From the IMG/VR virus record IMGVR_UViG_3300006329_000009, positions 1 through 60,963 of that record: a stretch of DNA of 60,963 bases; one strand, written 5' to 3'. This document shows positions 60,585 to 60,963 of the stretch, piece after piece; within the stretch, counting starts at the first letter, position 1, and every line of letters begins with the position of its first letter. A model generated the notes under the pieces. It was not told the DNA's origin, did not search any database, and saw nothing but the letters and a program-made list of their open reading frames with translations. The translations under genes and the position numbers were made by a program. The DNA comes from a virus.

Positions 60585-60963
60585 ATGGCAGCCACAGCAT
60601 CATACAATCAGGCAACCAAGGTAATAACGGTGGAGTCCGATGGACTCCCAGCACCTGTAAGTTTTGGTACGTTCCCAAATGATAACAACCCTAATACTGT
60701 AGTAGAACAGGACTTCGATCATGACTTCATATACCGTGGAGGAACATTTGGAATTGCTCGCACATTTGATAATAATGGATATACGCATGACGGATTTGTT
60801 AGAAGAGTTACTATATCAGTAAATGATCTAACACTTTTCACTGGTGGTAATCCTTTCATTGCAGAAAATGATAACATAATGGTTGTTTTCAGTGATGGAT
60901 TAAAGCAAAAATTCGTATTTAAGAGCACAACATTCACTTCTATTGACGGTGAGTGTTGGTTAT
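60585..60963 (+). CDS. Unknown structural-type protein, 3'-truncated by window edge
   Basis: Open frame of 126 residues to the window end with no stop. Starts M-A-A-T-A-S-Y-N-Q-A-T-K-V-I-T-V-E, then Y-R-G-G-T-F-G-I-A-R-T-F and V-R-R-V-T-I-S-V. Beta-rich and without Cys until near the end. It follows the giant gene by 8 bases, where further baseplate genes (gp8 or later) would be expected, but the family cannot be recognised from this part. Confidence 0.7.
   Translation, partial: MAATASYNQATKVITVESDGLPAPVSFGTFPNDNNPNTVVEQDFDHDFIYRGGTFGIARTFDNNGYTHDGFVRRVTISVNDLTLFTGGNPFIAENDNIMVVFSDGLKQKFVFKSTTFTSIDGECWL

Overview
The window looks like 61 kb of a T4-like myovirus of marine picocyanobacteria (a Synechococcus or Prochlorococcus cyanomyovirus). 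The evidence is an AT-rich genome with every supported gene on the + strand, a recognisable T4-type baseplate block (PAAR-like tip, gp25, gp6), T4-type late promoters (TATAAATA or a TAAATA core), small proteins of the cyanophage type, and flavin-dependent halogenases plus 2-oxoglutarate oxygenases typical of cyanophages. No tRNA, insertion sequence, integrase or CRISPR array was seen.

Layout. (1) 1-3633: distal tail fibre genes, with a cut-off structural protein, a fibre protein, two tandem glycine-rich tip proteins and a small fibre-associated protein. (2) 3657-12410: twelve genes whose stop and start codons overlap at every junction. They encode two tryptophan-halogenase-family flavoproteins, six non-heme iron dioxygenase-like proteins (five DSBH 2OG-Fe(II) and one JmjC/cupin) and four unknowns. 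A near-consensus sigma70 promoter sits just before the first gene, and a second promoter of the same design sits at the end of the last. (3) 12451-15038: a small membrane protein, an SPPY-type DNA methyltransferase, a PD-(D/E)xK-like protein (candidate restriction endonuclease) and a second SPPY methyltransferase behind a perfect TTGACA-N17-TATAAT promoter whose -10 box lies inside a dyad. (4) 15025-18629: small overlapping unknown genes, including a seventh dioxygenase at 15689, ending at a strong intrinsic terminator. (5) 18771-23893: a UvsW-like SF2 helicase and about fifteen small genes of early character, many starting after TTAACA rather than a Shine-Dalgarno site. (6) 24042-60963: late baseplate and tail region, with an NlpC/P60-like protein, an AbrB-like protein, a 1203-residue structural protein, a PAAR-like tip, gp25, gp6, then one uninterrupted 28.7 kb gene for a 9553-residue virion protein, and the start of another gene.

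How the parts work together. Regions 1 and 6 build the host-recognition end of the virion. The giant protein follows gp6 where baseplate wedge or fibre genes sit. It is a mosaic of GxGY beta modules, a YHYH domain, a beta-propeller, CBM-like and three LamG-like lectin folds, helical repeats, a 27-copy C-D-H-YPR repeat array and a terminal Ig-like domain. Region 2 looks like a phage-borne oxidative or halogenating tailoring operon of unknown substrate. Region 3 could be a restriction-modification-like set or paired modification enzymes. Functions are inferred from motifs read by eye; no database search was run.
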